DNA from: Trifolium pratense
Taxonomy: Eukaryota; Streptophyta; Magnoliopsida; Fabales; Fabaceae
Assembly (NCBI RefSeq): GCF_020283565.1
Contig: NC_060065.1
Coordinates: 28,136,409-28,200,408 of the forward strand
Direction of reading: 5' to 3'
DNA length: 64,000 bases
Shown here: positions 60,371 to 64,000 of the stretch, piece by piece
Layout: each line of letters opens with the position of its first letter
How positions within the stretch are numbered: the first letter of the stretch is position 1
Program-made: the position numbers and the translations under genes
The notes under the pieces: generated by a model
What the model was told of the DNA's origin: nothing
The model's input: only the letters and a program-made list of their open reading frames with translations
The model's database searches: none

Positions 60371-60560
60371 TCACAATTGGTATACTTGGCATAGTGGATG
60401 GAAATATTGCCTTGCATTGAAAGGTTGTGGGCTCGAATCATAGTCAAGACTAAATTGTATTATTTTTTAATAAAAATTGCAAGATAAAATGGGGGGAAAA
60501 CAGAGAAAACAAATTAGGGTTTAAAGTTTGCTTGTGTATACAAACTTATAATATAAAAGA

Positions 60561-60965
60561 TAAGAAAGATTCAAACATTTGGTCTCCCTTTTCATTTAGC
60601 CTTCAATTTTGATGATTTGACGCATTCTTTAAATGACATGACATATTAAATAAATTCTTTAAATACATGCTTATGTTTAGGAAAACCACAATAATTAAAT
60701 AAATTTAATATGCCGTGACAGCCACATTAGCATATATCATGCGTCATTTCATTTAAAGAATGTGTCATGTCATCAAAATTGAAAGATAAATAAAAAGGGG
60801 ACTAATTGTCTGGATTTTTCAAAATAGAGATAAAAAATGCACAAAGAAAAGGGACTTAAATTGCTCATTTTTTAGAATAGGGGACCAAAATTGAGCAAAA
60901 TAAAATAGGAGGACCAAAATTGCACATTTTTTAAAATAGGGAGACTAAAACTGCATTTAAGTCTT
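60561..60965. mobile_element. Mutator-type foldback MITE, left end incomplete
   Basis: The right arm ends 'agactaaaactgcatttaag' and contains 'accaaaattg' phrases. Inner arms 'caattttgatgatttgacgc' (about 60606) and its inverse at about 60745-60785 fold back. The left terminus is missing where the Helitron array ends. Same family as 21657-21813. Confidence 0.65.
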
Positions 60966-61065
60966 ATAATTATTATGTTATTTTTCTTCCATTTTTACAG
61001 ATAAATATTAATGATTAATTTGTTAGATAAGAGGTAATTTGTTATCAGCGGCCTCCTTCTTAAAA

Positions 61066-61738
61066 GCAGTTTTAACCCCCCAAGTTTCACACTTGTGTGA
61101 TTTTAACCCTCTAAGTTTGACAATTGTGCGATTTTGTCCCCCCAAATTTACCCCATTTTGGATTTGCTAGCCCCCGTTGATTTTTTTGACTAAAATTGCT
61201 CATTTGAAATTAATTTTTTTTAACAAAAGTAAAATTAATTTTAAAATTAAAAAAATGTATTCTTTTTTTACTAAGAGGTTGAATAATTATTGTTTTTTAA
61301 AAAATAGTTTATAAAGTTTTAAAAATAAATTAAAAAATTAGTTCATGAAGTTTATTTTATAAAGTTTTAAAAATAAATTAAAAAAATAGTGCATAAAAAA
61401 TAATTAGTTCATAAAGTTTTTAAAAAATATTTTTATAACTTTATAAATTGTTTTTTTTTAAAACAATAATGATTAAAACGTTTTAAAATGAATATATTTT
61501 TTATTTTATAACTAATTTTAATTTTAAAATGCCACATAAGCATTTTTTTAGTCAAAAAGTCAATGGAAGGCTAGCAAATACAAAAGGAGGTAATCTTGGA
61601 GGGACAAAATCGCACAATTAAAACTTGCGGGGCTAAAATCGCACATTTGTCAAATTTAGAGGGTTAAAATCATACAATTGAAGCTCGGACCAAAATCGCA
61701 CAATCGTAAAACTTGAGGGTCAAAACTGCAATTAAGCC
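61066..61738. mobile_element. ~670 bp foldback MITE with repeated arm units
   Basis: Both arms carry repeats of 'ggtcaaaa(t/c)(c/t)gcacaattg' or its inverse; the ends read 'ttaaaagcagttttaacccc' and 'gggtcaaaactgcaattaag'. The centre is AT-rich. The target duplication is not clear, so the ends are approximate. Confidence 0.7.
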
Positions 61739-61739
61739 T

Positions 61740-62585
61740 AATACTATCTTGGCATGTCTACTACTATAGTACTATTATTATTTGGTTTTATTTAGTTAAA
61801 TTGAAAATAAACATCTATGTTTTCATATTTGTTTTATATTCTTATTAGGTTTCTCCTTTTATTAAATAAAATATGTTAACTCAGACTCACAACAATAATG
61901 GCGGATTAGTAGAAGAAATTGCTCATCAGGTGTATGGCTGAATCTATGTCAGAGGCAATGTCTAATGTCTATTGGTGAGGGTATTAAGGGTATAGGGAAA
62001 CACTTTGACGCCCAAGTTCAAAGCGTAAAATTTCACTAATTAAATGATATTTTCATACCAATTCTAAAATACTTTATCATGTTTTATTTTTTCTTAATAA
62101 GTGAGATTTTTGTTTTTTCCTTCATAATTTGGGACCAAAGTATCGTAAAACATTTGTTTGGTTGAGAAAATCCATTTCTAAAATTCACAATGAAAGTAAA
62201 TGGGCAGCCCACATGTATGAAATTGAGTGCCAATGTATTTTTTCCACACATGTATAGAGGGCATTTTTTTAGTTTTTTTTTTTTTTTTGACAAGTACACA
62301 TAGAAGTATAACCACATATTCTACTCCTTTGTGCTCTAATTATTTGGGATGTTCCCGTTAAATAAACTTTTAAAGATTAGAGAAGCTCCACGGAGACTTG
62401 ATTGTGACATGTACTCAACTAATGTCTCCACATTAAGGAGACTTGTTGGAAGCCAGATTCACCACAAGAAGACGGTCTATTCTCTAAAACACTCAAGTCC
62501 AAATCAATATCAATATAGAGTACAACCGAAGGCTTTGTTTAATATGAAAGAACTCATTAAGTCTTTCATCATATATCAGTCTTAA
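61740..62585. other. AT-rich DNA, nothing recognised
   Basis: A short open frame at 62349-62585 has no recognised domain. No terminal repeats or RNA genes are seen. Confidence 0.45.
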
Positions 62586-62697
62586 ATAGCATTATAACGA
62601 ATACGAATTTTACAAAATTTATTGTTGGATCGAAAGTTTATATTATATAGATAATCCATAATTTGTTTTAAGGAAATTGAAAATAATTTGATATGTT
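62586..62697. mobile_element. Truncated copy of the 23158 MITE family
   Basis: Aligns with 23217-23330 (gcwttataacgratac.. through 'tttgatatgtt'). It is cut off at the LTR fragment that follows. Confidence 0.65.
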
Positions 62698-62698
62698 A

Positions 62699-62897
62699 TT
62701 TGAAGGTGAGAAAAACACAACAGGGGAGGTTGAATTGTGTTTATTTTTTCTGGCTTTTAAAAATACCAAAGCTTATCAGGTTTTGAATGCGTTCAGAGAC
62801 TGTTCAAGTGATGGTTCCAGAAAGAGATTATGCAGCGGAAATAAAAAGTAGAGAGAAGAAGGCAACACAAAACAATTTTATACATGTTCCTCTCACA
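62699..62897 (-). mobile_element. LTR fragment, SIRE/Maximus-like, minus strand
   Basis: Begins TGAAGGTGAGAAAAACACAA and 'ggaggttgaattgtg', the inverse of the 3' end pattern of the 10068-11649 solo LTR. It breaks off where the next LTR starts. Confidence 0.5.
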
Positions 62898-64000
62898 AAT
62901 TGAGGTTTTTATGTTGGCTACATTTTGCAAAAACAAGTTATAGCCATAATGCTACACAAGATGGTGTAGCATGTGAGTACAACATTGTTTGCTCTGTTTT
63001 GCGCAGGAATTTTTATATCATATCTTTGGAAGATTTGTTTCAGAAATAATTATGTGCTTATCTAACAAGCCAAGACGTGCCTTGTCCCACAAGTCTCTAA
63101 AGGCGGTTGTTTATTTTATTTACTCCAAAAATATAACTCAATATTTTTGGAATGCATCAAATATTGTTTTGGAGTAAATCTTTGTTGAAGAATTATTTTG
63201 AAGTAAATCTTGTGAGCTGATCAATGAAGATTCCAGTTGTTTATTTGAAGCCTTGCTCCTCAAGCTTCTGGAAGACGGTTTGCATGCTTTATGTAAAACA
63301 AAAATATAACATAATATATTTTTGTGTGAAATCAAATATTGTTTAAATTTTAAAACTAGGGCTGGCCGCAATTCCTACATGTGTGTGTTTGAAAACCTAC
63401 CATGCATATCAAGACAATTCAAGGCTATAAATACATGAAGAATCAGACCTATTTTGTGCACCGAAACCATTGTTCATCAAAGATGTAGTCTTTAGGGTTT
63501 CATGTCTTTGAGCCACTCTCTAGGAGAGTTGGTGTAAGTGAACCACTCGGGTTGTGATATGGTCACTATGTCCTCACTCAGAAACCTGTAGGTAATGAGT
63601 TGAGTATTGTACTTGGAGGAAGCTTGTAAGCAACTCCAAATTGTGAACTTAATCAAGTGTTGGCTAGGTATTAGTTTCTTAAAAGGGTGTCTCCATCTTT
63701 GATCATTATAAAGTTGACAGCAACACAATACGTGTTGTTAGAGGGAATTTGGGACGGGGTCTCATTATCTAGGAGGTTCCTAGGTAGGATTGCACGGGTA
63801 GTGTCTAGGCGAGAAGTCAAGTACCGGGTGTTGGTCGAGGGCTTTGAACTAGAGCTATTATAGTGGATTCATTCCTGGATTGGTACCCCTAGAGTAGGTG
63901 ACGTTGCACTGAACTGTGTTAACAAACGATCTGTCTTATTTATCTTCTGCACTTAATTTATTTTTAACTTGTCTATTGTGTTCTGTACTGGTACGAGATG
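62898..64000 (+). mobile_element. SIRE-type Copia LTR, diverged, running off the right edge
   Basis: Aligns with the 29608-30647 LTR: 'ggctacattttgcaaaaac' at the start, a 'ctataaatac' TATA box at about 63426, 'gggacggggtctcatt', 'ctaggaggttcctaggtag', and 'ggattcattcctggattggtac' near the end. Clearly older than the intact element. Whether an internal region follows cannot be seen. Confidence 0.8.

Larger units (their letters stand above)
43053..60560 (-). mobile_element. Head-to-tail array of degenerate autonomous-type Helitrons
   Basis: All units lie on the minus strand: 3' ends (hairpin plus CTAG) on the left, 5' ends (TC; here read as ..ataatataaaaGA) on the right. The left end CTAG 43053-43056 is flanked by A and the right end GA at 60559-60560 by T, the A|T target of Helitrons. 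Units: 1a 43053 to about 45625; 1b about 45626-47142 (3' end missing); 2 47147-52241; 3 52246-60560. The 1b/2 and 2/3 junctions both read GA-tata-CTA(G/A). Confidence 0.85.
52246..60560 (-). mobile_element. Helitron unit 3 (with solo LTR and LINE)
   Basis: The 3' end reads CTAA instead of CTAG (52246-52249), otherwise the same hairpin as unit 2. The right end is GA at 60559-60560 followed by T. Without the LINE and its duplication the unit is about 5.1 kb, like unit 2. Confidence 0.85.

Overview
This is nuclear DNA of a flowering plant, most likely a papilionoid legume. The evidence is spliced genes with GT..AG introns, a nuclear-encoded chloroplast EF-Tu with a transit peptide, SIRE-type Copia elements with an envelope-like ORF, tRNA-derived SINEs and plant Helitrons. 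The species call is inference. Only two host genes are well supported: the 3' part of a MOS1-like gene (left edge to 3554, + strand) and a complete chloroplast EF-Tu gene (tufA, 19385-21142, - strand). Nearly everything else is transposable-element sequence, much of it nested.

Layout. 1-3554: MOS1-like exons. 3958-4430: foldback minisatellite. 4555-7890: 3.3 kb element with ~270 bp inverted ends, itself hit by a Stowaway MITE, a 104 bp Mutator-type MITE and a SINE. 9704-12299: Copia solo LTR (- strand) with a second Copia solo LTR nested in it. 13424-13643: SINE with perfect 17 bp TSD. 14628-17328: two foldback elements embedded in (AT)n tracts, one carrying a 202 bp higher-order array of small hairpins. 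19385-21142: tufA. 21657-23157: MITE pieces plus a Helitron fragment carrying a broken B3-like domain.

23158-42285 is one MITE split by an 18.7 kb LTR-retrotransposon structure (23512-42234, TSD AGCGG). That structure has three LTRs, a tRNA-Asp primer site used twice and a second, truncated internal region, so it is a tandem (LTR-int-LTR-int-LTR) form. A Tekay-like solo LTR (25781-27899) and an intact 10.2 kb SIRE-type Copia element (29608-39809) sit inside it. The Copia element has 1040 bp LTRs with no difference that I saw, one open gag-pol frame, and an envelope-like ORF in the same frame behind a TAG-CAG-TTA stop, the readthrough context reported for soybean SIRE1.

43053-60560 is a head-to-tail array of degenerate Helitrons (RepHel on the - strand). 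Units abut through the same 4 bp spacer 'tata'. Each 5' subterminal region carries a tRNA-like A-box/B-box module on the opposite strand. Units 2 and 3 share the same Tekay-like solo LTR at the same TSD and the same loss of helicase Walker B, so one was copied from the other after that decay; a 5'-truncated LINE then entered unit 3 only. 60561-64000 holds Mutator-type MITEs, a remnant of the 23158 MITE family, and two Copia LTR pieces, the last running off the right edge.

The best candidates for something undescribed are the Helitron concatemer with its antisense Pol III-like module, the three-LTR tandem element, the hairpin array in the (AT)n-flanked foldback element, and the dispersed GACAAGTGTTG/CAACACCTGTC motif of the Copia element.
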